Of a stretch of 64,000 bases of DNA, positions 20,738 through 32,654 are shown one piece after another; position 1 is the first letter of the stretch; every line of letters starts with the position of its first letter. Location of the stretch: contig OZ316899.1 of NCBI GenBank assembly GCA_973895155.1, forward strand, positions 9,176,001-9,240,000, written 5' to 3'. Below the pieces are notes generated by a model. It was not told the origin of the DNA, searched no databases, and worked only from the letters and a program-made list of their open reading frames with translations. The DNA is from Marsupella aquatica. Lineage: Eukaryota > Marchantiophyta. Made by a program: the position numbers and the translations under genes.

Positions 20738-23045
20738 TGTTGCACACCATAGGTTTACCATAGGTTAAGTCTACCACACCTATATAACTAAGGTTAGAAC
20801 TATAACCCAAGGAGGTTATAACCCTAACTACTTAGGCAACCACCTCATGGCAACCGCCATATGTATAAAGTATTAACAATGTAATGAAGGAGAGCATTGT
20901 TAATGTGGAACACGTTATCAGCACGATTGTACTCGGTTTTTTAGCTCCCACCTCGGATGGCCCTCGAATAGGATGCCTTAGACAGGATTCAGTTTTTCGT
21001 GGACATCCTTGAGAATCCTCATCAACCCATTGCACACACATTCAATTGCATAGGCAGACTCAATCGCATACACATTCAATTGCATAGCCATATAGATGAG
21101 CAGAAGCGAATCAGTTTAGACAATTCAAGATCAGGGCAGAGTCAAAACCATAGAATCAACTCACGAAATTTTTGACACAATTCAACAGAGATTTTGTCCA
21201 AATTTATTTCGGCTGAGAGCAGATCGATTACTCACAAGTTTACAACCCGAAATCCTATTTAGTTCCAACATTATAGCTGAGCGAGACAACCCTAGTCTCA
21301 ATCCATCACAAATCCCGACATGACGAATAACACGATAGAAAAGTTACATTTCCAAGCTCTAGCAATCGATGGCTCCAATTACTTGTCATGGACCATCGAT
21401 GCAGAGGCACATCTCACATCGAAAAACCTACAAGACACCATCCTTACGGATAATGGGCCTACCCTACAGCAGAAGGCACAAGCTCTCATATTTATACGAC
21501 ATCACCTTGCCGAGTCACTAAAGAGACAGTACATGAATGAGTATAATCCCCGGAAACTTTGGGATGAACTACATGCTCGATTCGACCACACAAGAACAGT
21601 CTTCCTACCAGCAGCGAGGCACGACTGGGTGAACCTCCGGGTACAGGACTACAAGACAATTCCTGAATACAATAGCGAATTATTTCGCATTGTATCACAA
21701 CTCGCGATTTGCGGCCACCCGGTTGGAGAAGAAGAACAAATCGAGAAGACCCTGTCAACATTTCATTCAATAAATTTGGTAATATCAACTCAATACCGCA
21801 ATATGAGATTTACAACCTACTCAGAGTTAATTGCACACATGTTGCTTGCGGAAAAACACCAAATTTTGCTATTACAAAATACCAAACAGAGGCCACCAGG
21901 CACCCTCCCACCAAATCCTAATCCAGAAGCTCACTTTAATGATGTGCGGAGGGGATCTGCAAGCACCTTCTGAGGGAATCGGAACTTCAGAGGACGAAAT
22001 TCATATAGAGGACGAGGAAACAACTTCCAACGAGGTGGCAGAAACTCATTTCGCGGAGGACGGGGTCGGGGAAGCAGCACATTCCGCAACACCTAGACAA
22101 GGAGCAACAGTAATCAGCAGAGACAACAAAACTCCAATCGACAATACAACTCAGATAAGTCCAACACTTCACCAATCTGCAATAGATGTGGCACTAAAGG
22201 CCACATTAGGAGAATATGCAGGGCTCCAGCCCATCTAGTCAAACTCTACCAGAAGAGTCTACACAATGATCAATATGAGGCTCATGGAGCATTCCTAGAA
22301 TCCCCCGACATCCTCCCTGAAATACACCTAGCACTACAATCAGAAATGACGAAAGCGCTTGAAGGCCCCAACTACTGCATACTAGATAGTGGAACCTCCC
22401 ACTCGATACTACGGACCAGAGACTATTTTGAATACATTACCCCATCACAGAGGCGAGTCACCACAATAATGGGCAGCCACAACTTAGAAGAGGGACATGG
22501 CCCTGCGACTCTGATACTGCCAAAGGGCACAATTATCAACATTAAATCCGCAATCTTCGCTCCCAAGGCCACACGGAACCTCCTCAGCTTCAAGGACATC
22601 CGTGACAATGACCTGCACATATACACTAGCAGCCATAAATCCCAGGAAGTTCTCCAAATCGTTGCCAAAACACAGCATGGCATAGACGTCAAGGAGACAC
22701 TCACAGCTCTTCAACAGGGATTTTACGCCATTGAGATACATACATTTCATGTAGATTCACCATCACCATCCATTACTGAGATGTGGCATCGTAGACTGGG
22801 CCACCCTGGAACACAGATGTTCCACAAAATTATCAAAGACACTCAAGGCATCCCAAGAACGGTCCACCCAACCTCACTGAGAAATCCTTGTCTTGCCTGC
22901 TCACAAGGTAAACTCTCACTTAGACCAGCTCCATCAACAACAGACAGGAGAATACCTCAATTCTTGGAGAGAATCCACGCAGACGTCTGCGGACCTGTTG
23001 ACCCACCTAGCGGACCATTCCGCTTCTTCATAACACTAATTTATT
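20738..23045 (+). mobile_element. Copia fragment 1 in the SET-gene intron
   Basis: A short LTR (about 20738-20922, starting TGTTGCACACC) is followed by ACGTTATCAGCACG, the same block found after the LTR of the complete copia at 58133. Gag, protease and the start of integrase follow. The element breaks off at about 23040 and has no 3' LTR, so the right part was deleted. Its LTR differs from those of the other two copia copies. Confidence 0.7.
21320..23040 (+). pseudogene. Copia gag-protease-integrase, truncated
   Basis: The gag starts at the ATG at 21320 (FQALAIDGSNYLSWTIDAEA; YSELIAHMLLAEKHQILLLQ). A frameshift near 21970 precedes an RG-rich stretch and a CCHC knuckle (CNRCGTKGHIRRIC). The protease motif is CILDSGTSHSILR. 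Integrase has the HHCC module (WHRRLGHPGTQMFHKII; CLACSQGKLSLRP) and HADVCGPVDPPSG, then ends before the D,D35E core is complete. It would package and insert retrotransposon RNA copies; this one cannot. Confidence 0.9.
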
Positions 23046-23666
23046 GTGTGCTGAAATAGGTGCCCCGTAGACCCCCACCTCCTTTGGTTGATGAGGCTGT
23101 GTGGCTAGAAGGATTCCTAGCAAGGGCTAGAGACTTGCTTGCAGCCCCCCTGCCCATCCTCCTCTTAGCCCCCCACCTCCTATCCCCATACATGAGCATG
23201 TAGAGGGAGAACCAGTATCTTGGCCAGAGGTTGGGACTTCAAGAGTCCTACGTACACGAGCACGGTCTCATAGACGTAGACGGCAGTACGAGCCTGTGGA
23301 CCACATAGACATCCGGGAGGGGGTGTTAGGTAGTGATCGTCCTCCAACAAATGTAGATTACATTGGCATTGAGGGCCAATTTGGAGTATCCTATCTCACT
23401 GGCAGGGCTGCAGACGTTTTGAAAAACTTTTCTCCCAGTGTCTTCAAATTTCCAGATTACATTCCTATTGATGAACCTGTGGAGATATGGGGCCGTCCTT
23501 GGATAGTGAAGGAGTCCTCTATTGGTGCTGATATAGGATATGGTCTATATGCTTTGGATGACATTGTTGTCCCTCCAAAGCCATGGAGACGTGGCTACGA
23601 TGGAGAGCACCTTTTCCCTTATATTGGGGCTGTATATAACGCAAAGAGTTGGAACATTTTGTTGTG

Positions 23667-24185
23667 TCAATTCAGCCCTTTCAGAATGGGGGTTGGTTGC
23701 TTCGTCTCTTCAGCCAACATACTCTTCAGCCTTGTAGAGCTCTGTCCTTTGTTGAGTACAGGTCCATATTGGAGATCAGCAAGCCGTGCCTTTGCTTCCC
23801 AGACTTCTTGTTCAGCCCAAGCTGATGCAGTAGCTTCTTCATCCTCCCACAGCTCATATTGCTCAGTATCCTGTACAATCTTATGTGCTATGGAATCTGT
23901 GATCCAAGAGGCCTCAACTACTTTTAGGCCTTTCTTAGTAATTGCAGAATTCATGTAGGACCATGACCACTTCTTTATCACTGATAGCCATGTCCCTACA
24001 ACAACATGTGTAGTCTCTGGAGTGATGTCCTGAACTACAGTGCCATGGAGCTCAGAGAATCGTTTCTGTACAGTTGGCCAATGCACTTTGGTCAACCCAT
24101 GTTGGCCATGGACCAAAATGGCTCTGACCCCTGTAAACACTGCTGGGTGGTCACACTTTCTACGTTTCCCAGGCTCCATGTACAC
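23667..24185 (-). CDS. BRCT-domain protein fragment inside CACTA-X
   Basis: An open frame of 172 codons. It reads AVFTGVRAILVHG, then QKRFSELHGTVVQDITPETT HVVVG, then GLKVVEASWITDSIAHK, which fits the BRCT pattern (hydrophobic strand, G.VV, THVVVG, W.TDS). BRCT domains bind phosphopeptides in DNA-damage proteins. The C-terminal part is acidic and Ala-rich with Trp. It ends exactly where the truncated SET exon begins on the other strand. It may be the last exon of the same minus-strand gene as the PHD exon at 24782-25357, or an independent capture. Confidence 0.5.
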   Translation of the reverse strand: MYMEPGKRRKCDHPAVFTGVRAILVHGQHGLTKVHWPTVQKRFSELHGTVVQDITPETTHVVVGTWLSVIKKWSWSYMNSAITKKGLKVVEASWITDSIAHKIVQDTEQYELWEDEEATASAWAEQEVWEAKARLADLQYGPVLNKGQSSTRLKSMLAEETKQPTPILKGLN

Positions 24186-24781
24186 ACACCCTACGTGATG
24201 ACAATGAATTTTGGAAGAATGGGTTCACCTGACAATACAAGGACAACAAAATTCCTGCTTTTTGAGTTGATCTGGCCCACTGGTGCTCAGGTCCAATTTT
24301 GATACGTACAAGGGACATGTGAACAATATGTACTAGGCACCTGCACGGATGCAGGACATTGTTGAATCTCGTTTGAATATATACTACAAAATCCATATCG
24401 AAGGTGAAATGAAGTGCAACCAACTTGTCATGGCACATACATATTTTGTTGTAAAGGAGGATACGTTCAATGACAAACTTATAGGGCAATTTGATTAATT
24501 ACATGCCTGATAATTTATACGCTTACAACTTAGAAGTCTTGTTTTAATTTAGCAGTCTGATGAAAGTGTTTATGAAAATGACCACTCAGCCTAAATACTT
24601 CCAAGAAGGCTTGTAAGGATAACTTTTTATAGGCATGTACCCAGCCACTGACGCCAGAGCACAAGATAAGTGCTGCCTATATAAACTCGCCTACCCAACT
24701 TGTTTTCAAAATTGGAATCTCTGCAATCTCAAAAAATAGTACATCCACATCAGGTGCACTGTGCATGTACAATGTTCAGCT

Positions 24782-25357
24782 TCACAGCCAAGATATGTGA
24801 TCTCTCACAGGAGTGCGCGAGGTAGGATCAATGGCATGGCGATGCCAATAAAATATCCATCGATCAACACCATGTGCAGAGTGATTATAGATTTCTCTGT
24901 CACAAGCATAACCCTTTGCTTGACGATCTTTCAGGCAATGATAGTGCCACATGGTGGGACACCTAGCACAATGGACTATGTCAGTCCAGTACTCATGATC
25001 ATGCTCACCACATGCCTTGCACCTATGAAGTGGGCAAGCTGTGGCATGAGCAGGCAAACGCTCAAAACAGAAAAATCTCACACAAAAATGGTCTGGACAT
25101 TTCCTAACATTTGTTGCAGCATCAACAGAGCCCTCATAGGACCCCAACTTCCCACACTATGCACACTTAGCCTGCTTCTCCAAACAATCAGTGCACATCC
25201 AGTCTCCCTGGTGTGTTGACGGGAGGCCCACCCCTGGACAGTTGTTTTCTGCAACAAGGTCAGACTTCGGGTTGAGGTGGAAATGCCTCATGCAAGGGCC
25301 CTCACAAATGACCAGGCCCCCACCATCGTCACAAATGGCACAACAATGAGCTGCCTT
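24782..25357 (-). pseudogene. EDM2-like PHD-finger exon inside CACTA-X
   Basis: After an acceptor at 25358 the frame reads HCCAICDDGGGLVICEGPCM RHFH, then CTDCLEKQAKC, then C..C and H pairs (CPLHRCKACGEHDHE, VHCARCPTMWHYHC) and ends WIFYWHRHAIDPTSRTPVRD HI. The series of PHD-type zinc clusters followed by a P.RDHI motif is that of plant EDM2 (ENHANCED DOWNY MILDEW 2), which binds histone marks and affects transposon silencing. One in-frame TAG interrupts the second cluster. EDM2 normally continues into a methyltransferase-like region; here a stop follows. Divergent from the copy at 52693. Confidence 0.65.
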
Positions 25358-25474
25358 CTAGAAAATCTGACTTGCAAAGAAGTTAGTAGCATGTGCCCCA
25401 AGTACACCTGTGTTTCTCACCTCTGTCACACGCTTTTTGGCTTGAATTTTAGGTCATGCCATGCCTGCGCATGA

Positions 25475-25617
25475 GATAGACTCTACAATTTAGCAGACTG
25501 CACAGAAAGTAATATATATTTAGCATTTAGGGTACAAAGGCATTTAGATAGACTCTACAATTTAGCAGATTGCATAGAAAGTAAAATATATTTAGCATTT
25601 AAGGTACAAAGGCATTT
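25475..25617. repeat. Two tandem copies of a 72-bp unit
   Basis: GATAGACTCTACAATTTAGC begins at 25475 and again at 25547; the copies differ at a few positions. Confidence 0.85.
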
Positions 25618-26189
25618 GCTACTGCAATGAATTGGAATGGTCACACAAGGATGCAGAGCAGACATACTTTTGGTATGTTGAGCCAACACACAAAACTGAT
25701 CCCCTAATACAATTGCTCCACCAACACCTCAATTTTAATTGTGGCTATGATTCACCAAAGAAGATCTGCAACAACATTTCATGCATTTGAATCACATACA
25801 ATAGTCGTGACATGTAAAATAGGCATTCTTCAAAGAGGATTGGTATGAAGCAGTGTCATAAGGGTTGAAATTTATACATCCTAAATAGGCTATGATAGTG
25901 GCTGAGACAAATAAGTGAGGCATAAATCACATTTTACAGGTTATCACATGGCCCATTAATTCATTGAACGTTGCAATGTTCACCAGGTTAAAGCAGTCAT
26001 GAAAGCAGTCTTTCAATAGAGACTTTTAAGCAAGTTTTCCAGCCTCTTAAATTAGGATATTTTGCTTAGTGCAAGCATAATAGGATAAGTTATGTACTGT
26101 TGACCCTAAACCCTGGACCCAAAATTGCTCATACATCAAAATTTTAAGTAAATATCCTCTGTGTTGAAGTCAGAGTGTTAAGCTATAGG

Positions 26190-26682
26190 TCAATGGTATC
26201 TGGTCTGTGCATGCGGTGTGACAAGTGGTCCTCTAGAGCATGTGATCCAAACATGTGTAGACACCAAAGTCACCGGTGGTGGGGTCTGGGAGGGCAGGAC
26301 AAGTAACATCACCAGGCACACTGCAGGATGGCGAGTGGTTCTAGATGATACATTGTGCTCTGTGCAAAAATCGGCATCCAAGAGAACGGTCATCCAATTC
26401 TGAGCCAGAAGCCCTACAGGCAGGACAGTCATATTGGCAACTGTGCACACACCCTTGGCACCTAATTTGTGGCGGGTCATGTACAAGAGACACAAATACC
26501 AAGGATGTCGGGAAGGGTACTGAAGCAGGTAGAGGCCGGCTGTAGTTGTTCCTGGAAACAACAGGGTACTCAAAGTACCATGCAAATTGGGCTGGAAGGA
26601 TCCCAAGTCTAACATACTCAAGGCGCAACATCTCTGCCTTGCGTGCAAGCCGCACATGTTCAGCGTTGTGGGTCCTCACCAT
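26190..26682 (-). pseudogene. Cys-rich coding remnant upstream of the PHD exon, unrecognised
   Basis: Minus-strand frames carry LEYVRLGILPAQFAWYFEYP and then a cysteine-rich run (CQGCVHSCQYDCPACRASGS; after frameshifts CSVPGDVTCPALPD and FGVYTCLDHM). The spacing suggests zinc binding but I do not recognise the family. It lies 5' of the PHD exon on the same strand and could be an earlier exon of that gene. Confidence 0.3.
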
Positions 26683-27784
26683 AAGTGTTGCTTTTGTTGT
26701 GATGTCCTCTATTCACGTCCTTTGATGAGCAAGGCGAGCAGGAGGTTGACTTGCCTCGCCAATAGCAACCAACCTAAACTAATCAGTTCCCATTCACTGT
26801 CTTGGTTCCAACTACAGGTCATAGTATACACATAGCATGAAACGTGCATAGTACATATTTGATTCTGAGTTTATGAGTTTCCTAAGACAAAGAGCTTGGT
26901 GATAAACCCATGATCTCAACGGACATGTATATCAATCATATTAAGATCCTGTTTTTTCATCCAGAAAGACCGAAAGTCTCACCTTGTAGGTTGCACCAGA
27001 GAGAAAATTCACTGGCTGTCGTGTTGTGCAAGTGAACCTCCACTGATGCCCCCGGTGTAGCCCCTCAGATGCAGGTGACACTTACCAACTCCCAAGTTGC
27101 CTGGTCTAACAAAAAATGCTTATATCTTCATAACTTTATAGAGCAAGTACATGATCACATGGCATTGGCCCTACCAAACTGTACGTTCAGAAAGAGACTA
27201 CAATATTCAGAAAGAGTCAACTCTACACTTGGTTCATACACATACTTCTAGATCTATTCATATTTGGCCTTATGGAACTCTTGCCAACTACAACTCCCAT
27301 TATGCACAAGCTCACATCAATAGAGAAAGATACAGAATGCATACTTACTATGGCTGTAAGCACCTTCACTACCTTGTTGAACCCATTCCTAAAGTCTTTT
27401 CAGCGTGTTTGTTGTGCTGTCTCCTTTGATACCCAACACCTTAGTCCTTGATGTAACAGAATGCGATTTGACAAGTTAGATGCTTTGGAACCTTCTATGG
27501 TCTTAGCTGAATTGATGTCATCGTAAGTGGTGAAAGACAAGGAAGACGAAAGCTGGTTGAAGAGTTGTGGACAACACACTAGCATGAAGTGCTTTCAACC
27601 AATCCACTGCCAAACGGAACTCTTACACAGTCACATTCTTTCAGTAAACAGAAACTTAGTCAAACTTCATAATCAAAGTACAGACTCTGAAGGACCAAAG
27701 GAGGATGTTGTGAGTTTCTCTGTTGTTTAATGTGTTACCCTTCTAGTTTTGAAGTTAGCAAATGCTGAATAATGTGTCTACCAG
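26683..27784. other. No gene recognised
   Basis: No conserved frame. The last 60 bases before 27785 look like the 3' end of an intron (pyrimidine-rich, ending in CCAG). Confidence 0.4.
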
Positions 27785-28126
27785 ATCTTTGAAAAGAAGC
27801 CCACCACAATTAAGAACTTTGATATTTGGGTGAGGTATCAAAGTTGTACAGGTTATCACAACATGTACAAGGAATATCGTGATACCACGTTGAACGGAGC
27901 TGTAGAGCAGATGTATGATGAGATGGCTTCTTGTCATAGAGTTCGGTTCCCTTGCATCCAGATCATCAAGACTACGACAGTCCCTGTCTCTCTGTGCAAG
28001 CAAGAGAGTACCAAGCAGTTCCATGACTCAAAGATCAAGTTCCCCTTGACGTACCGCAAGATTCAACCTCCATCGCGAAAGCTAAAGACGACTTACAAGG
28101 CCACCAAGCCCAACACATTTGTTTGA
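27785..28126 (+). pseudogene. RPL18A: 60S ribosomal protein L18a (eL20), last exon only
   Basis: From the acceptor CCAG the frame reads [15 protein letters not shown], then [47 protein letters not shown] and [12 protein letters not shown] up to a stop. This is the C-terminal two-thirds of plant L18a, a structural protein of the large ribosomal subunit. It is uninterrupted, but the upstream exons encoding the N-terminal region are absent from the preceding 1 kb. It differs from the usual plant sequence at several conserved positions (for example SCTG for SRTG). It is a gene fragment carried by CACTA-X, not a working gene. Confidence 0.9.
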
Positions 28127-29590
28127 GTAGTGCGGGTGCAGGTTCCCAATTTTGAAACAATTTGGCTCATTTTATGTCCCAAGGGACTCCTGGAGTTTAT
28201 GTATTGAGTTTCTAGGTCAAGATGCTTAATATAAGGAAATTCAATTATCACTTCGTTCCCAACTTCTATTAATTGAATATACACAAGCTGGAAGCAAGAA
28301 GACAAGCCACAATCTAGCATCTTAGCCAAACACAATCGTCCCGACAAAGCAAAACTCAGCTGGACAAAAGTCACTCGGATCCACAAAAAATTGAAGATTC
28401 ACCTCTGAGCCAGAGGCCGATCACTTCAGTACAGCAGCTTCTGGACGGAACAAACTCTGCTCAGCCCCACAGAAACACAAATGTTAAGGCTCCAAGTCAG
28501 AGCTCACAAAGAGAAACCCAGATAAATAACATTCAAAATTTGTCCAGGTTTGTGCAAAATGTACATATTCATTCTTTTGGAATGAACACGCAATGCATAC
28601 ATCACCTAGACACAGTCATTATAAATCATTGGGCAATTGGGGACCACTAAGCAGGTGTGTTCCTATTTCGAGGCTACAAGAAAGGATAGAGTGACACCAA
28701 ACTCAAGAGTACACCAAAAGAAAAACAGCAAGAACCAAAGTCAATCATGTGTGGATAAACTGCACATGGGAAGTTCCCCCTGAAGAAGCATCAGTTGCTA
28801 ACATTGTCACCCGAACCACACCCAGTTTATTACCTCAATGTCTTCAGCCTCAATATCCAATCCTCAGCCCCCTGGTGCTTCCGTGTTTGTTCTGAAAATT
28901 TCTGTGATGAAATAATTATCCAATACATTCAATAGCAAAGAGAACTCAATCACAAAAGAAAAATAGTTAGTGTGAATGCTAATTTCTCAACACTTAACTA
29001 AATTTAAACCACCAATTCAAGTTGTAAGTTTCAAAACTTGCCTTTACATGAAGAGAAACCAATTGGCCATGCATGTTACTAAAGCAATAAACAAATAATT
29101 AGGCTCAACACACAGGCAAACTACTCGAAACATGCTGTTGAGAAGTAGCATTTTTTGAATGTCAGACTATGTGTAAGTGCCATGATCGTGCTCCTACATT
29201 TCACAAGGAGGGCTGGCCTGAAAGGGAGAAGCAACAATGTGGAGTCTATACACGTAGCACAAATCCCAGTTTAGAAGGGTGGATGAAGTTCAGACAAGAG
29301 TTCAGAACTTGCCATTTGAGATTGTCAATCTGAACTTCACATTCAGATAGGACTTCATCCAGTTCAGGAGTTCAAATAGGAGTTCAGACAATCTGAAGAG
29401 GACTTTGGACTTGAATGAGGGACAGCGTGGCCATATAGTTATCCTTGTGGCCTTCAGCTGCGTGTCTCAGGCTGAATTTCACTTTCCAATTTTGAGAGTT
29501 GTGAAGGTCTAGTTTTAGTAACTTCCTCCTGACTCGACTTGGGAGCATTCTCTGTATTTGCTAGCTTGTAGTTAGCTTTGACTCCTGTCA
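28127..29590. other. No gene recognised inside CACTA-X
   Basis: AT-rich sequence without conserved frames. A short phrase, CAATGCATACATCACCTAGA, occurs at about 28590 and again at about 30698. Confidence 0.4.
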
Positions 29591-30168
29591 GCTTAGTTGA
29601 CGACCCTCTTGAGATATTAACAATTAGAACAAACACAAGTTGTCAAGACAGATTCCACCGGAGCAAAAAGTCCAAAATCAGGTGAAAGAAAACCTAAGGA
29701 AAGTCCATAAGAACGAAAGTAGGAAGGCAGGCGCACGGGCCACCAAGAAAAGTAAAGGATGCATGTGATTAGTAGGGAGGGATCTTAGCAAAAATAGGGG
29801 AAAGGGAACTTGCTGCTAAAATCAGCTGAACGATTGCACGGTTCCTATAAATTTAGTGGACCTTAAGGTCGTCTGTTCACCCCCCCACCCCACCGCCAGA
29901 GCACGGGGCACAAGGCATGTTCTGATACAGGGAGGAGCAAAATAGTCATGTCAAGCAAGAAGTGTGGAGAGACCAATCAGTAAGCAAAAATAGGGGAGAA
30001 CATACATACATCAGCAGCAGCAGGAAACAAGAAAGATGATTTCGAGTGGCATCTTAGGGTCGGGGACACCACTGCAACACCAGGACTTAGGATATGACTT
30101 GTTCTTAATCTGCTGATAGCATCCGGCAGGCTGGCAACCCATGGCAAAAGGGCAGAGCAGCAATCCGC
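29591..30168. repeat. Direct repeat copy 1 (about 580 bp)
   Basis: Begins GCTTAGTTGACGACCCTC and ends GCAGAGCAGCAATCCGC; repeated 1210 bp downstream with scattered substitutions and small indels. No coding function recognised. Confidence 0.85.
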
Positions 30169-30800
30169 TAAAACTACCGAGTCTCACCTTTGCACTACTG
30201 ACTGTCACCTTTGTCCAAGGTAGCTAGTAATAGCAAGTTGAAGTCCCGCTCCAAGTCGTCGGCTTCCATTGCAAGCTCCCTAAAAGATTGTGGCCTCAGG
30301 TCCAAGTCGTCAGCTTGCACGTGCAACTCCCTAAACCTACACACAGCGGAATTTTAGCTCACCAACAACTTGCAGAAACAATGACCTCCCCTCTGAAACT
30401 GATAAAAACACCTGAATACAAATAGTGAAGCATGAGGACAAAACAGGGAGAAGCATTTTGCAGTTTGGGACGACAATGCTAGGAGTGTATACACTTCGGG
30501 CAACAGGGAGGTCCAATAACAGTTTGAATCTGACGGATGAAGCTCCAGGCGAATGAGCTCCAGGAGATTGGGTGCATGATTGAGCAGGCGATTGTAACAG
30601 CATCCACCAGGCGATTGAAGGAAGCAGCATTCAGCAATGGACCTAGGCAGCTCTCAAATTTTGCTCAGCAGCGATGTCACCTAGGCCCTAAACATGCAAT
30701 GCATACATCACCTAGACAACTATACTTGCAGCCACGAGGTGAGTCCGCGTCGATAGGGGATTGCAGCCTTACCTGTGCCGATGTAGCACCAAGCCGCTTA

Positions 30801-31382
30801 GCTTAGTTGACGACCCTCTTGAGATATAAACAATTAGAACAAACACAAGTTGTCAAGATAGATTCCACCGGAGCAAAAAGTCCAAAATCAGGTGAATGAA
30901 AACCTAAGGAGAGTCCATAAGAATGAAAGTAGGAAGGCAGGCGCACGGGCCACCGAGAAAAGTAAAGGATGCATGTGATTAGTGGGGAGGGATCTTAGCA
31001 AAAACAGGGGAAAGCAAGGGAACTTGCGGCTAAAATCAGCTGAAAGATGCACGGTTCCTATAAATTTAGTGGACCTTAAGGTCGTCTGTTCACCCCCCCC
31101 ACCCCACCATTGGAGCACGGGGCACAAGGCATGTTCTGATATACGGTGGAGCGAAACAGTCATGTCAAGCAAGAAGTGTGGAGAGACCAATCAGTAAGCA
31201 AAAATAGGGGAGAACAGACATACATCAGCAGCAACAGGAAACGAGAAAGATGATACTCTGTTCCATCTTAGGGTCGAGAACACTACTGCAACACCGGGAC
31301 TTAGGATATGACTTGTTTATAGACTGGAGATAGCATCCGGCAGGCCGGCGACCCATGGCAAAAAGGCAGAGCAGCAATCCGC
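30801..31382. repeat. Direct repeat copy 2 (about 580 bp)
   Basis: Second copy of the 29591-30168 unit in the same orientation. The intervening 630 bp are not repeated. Confidence 0.85.
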
Positions 31383-32654
31383 CATGTAGCGATAGATGAG
31401 AGTAGCGATTATGACGACGAAAGATGGTCAAAGCTGAAGCAAAACCCCTAAAGATGCAGCTTGGCCATACTCTCCTTCCTCACCTGATAGCGCTAGGCAT
31501 TCAACCTCCCTCTTCAATGAACCTCATAGTAGCTTGAAGGTCGATAGATTTTACCCCGTCTCCTGAGCAAAAATGTCTGCATTAGCTGAACAAAGCTATC
31601 GCATTTAGCCTCCCGACTCCAAAATTGAACGCAACACAACCTCCAACTCCCAATGGCAGCTCAGTAGGTTGATTAGCTCCGTAAATGCAGGTCAGTCGAC
31701 CTCAATAGCCACACTAGAAGCTTACTGCAAGTCACTCAAAGGTCAGACTAGAAGCTCCGCCGCCTTCACACCGTAGCAAAAAACAATGAGACCAATAGCA
31801 ATTATGACAAAGCTTCAAAATGGCAGGTGTGTTCTTTGATCCTGCACAGATTAGCATAGAAATCCCTTGCACTTCTACCTCCCTCCTCGTTCTACCTTGG
31901 GCTTGAACAAAACTTCAAGGAGTAATAGGGTTCCGGTATGCACTGGACAAGAAGTCAGTGAGTGAGGGTCCCGTAGTCGACGCGAGAAAAGCCGAGAGTA
32001 AGCAGAGTGAGTGAGAGTAGTGGCAGCAGAAGACGAATCAGACGCGCACTCACGCACAATGCACCTCAACACTGAACACAGAGAACTGAACCTAGTGAGA
32101 CTCGAAGCCTTTGCATTGACATGAGCCGTAAACCCTAAAGCAAATTGGACACAACACAATATGAGCAAAGATTAAATGAACGCACAGGACTAGGATTAAC
32201 CTTACAATAGCCTTGTTGCATGTTCATTAATTAAGAGCATAAATGATGAGCCTAAAAGAAAATACTATCTAAGATCAAGCCTTCTTCATATGCATATATA
32301 TGTATAGCATGCAAAAATACAGTAGGTGGACATCCAATGTTCTATGGCTGGTTAGAGGGTAGGACAAGTGGTAAAGATGGGGAAAATTAGAGATAGACTA
32401 CAAAAAGCATTAAGTTAGGTTAATAGCAAGGTTTGACAAAGCCGGCCTGTATTCGTTTGAATGGGGCTGGGGCTTCATTGTGTCTAAATGGGGTCAGGAG
32501 TACTGATGGTTTAAAATGGTATGACTAAACTATTATTAAATTGATGTGGAATGACATATGGTGTATCCAAAATCGCATGTATATGGTCGCGGATCCCATA
32601 CTTTAAGGTTTAAGGGTTCAAATGTAATGGTCTCATAAGTTGTACTCTAATGTA
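31383..32654. other. No gene recognised inside CACTA-X
   Basis: No conserved frames on either strand. Confidence 0.4.

Larger units (their letters stand above)
15853..23672 (+). mobile_element. CACTA-2, truncated CACTA element nested in CACTA-X
   Basis: The left terminus CACTAGTACATTTTTGGGC at 15853 is followed by dense TATCGGAC/GTCCGATG words. The gene order repeats that of CACTA-1: a minus-strand TNPA-like gene (16733-19106), a GT-rich spacer, then a plus-strand SET gene starting at 20451. Sequence similarity breaks off inside the SET domain at about 23672, where it abuts the 3' end of a minus-strand BRCT gene. The tnp2 gene and right terminus are therefore gone. A copia fragment sits in the first SET-gene intron. 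Confidence 0.7.
20451..23672 (+). pseudogene. Zinc-finger/SET gene of CACTA-2, interrupted and 3' truncated
   Basis: Exon 1 (20451-20680, donor GTAATA) is the counterpart of 5119-5352: a Ser/Asp-rich leader, then, after a frameshift, CVRCKGLVVQ and EHIENYGRHEGDTPG. Exon 2 begins near 23061, after a copia fragment that occupies the intron. It has TNVDYIGIEGQFGVSYLTG, FPDYIPIDEPVEIWGRPW, VKESSIGADIGYGLYAL (GxG box of the SET N terminus) and YIGAVYNAKSWNILL. Similarity ends at about 23672, so the catalytic C-terminal half is missing. The Trp after WGRP occupies the position of the TGA stop in the CACTA-1 copy. Two diverged CACTA families thus share this gene. Confidence 0.6.

Noticed and set aside
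27527-27730. ORF at 27527-27730 as the upstream L18a exon
   Set aside because: It has no similarity to the N-terminal part of L18a.
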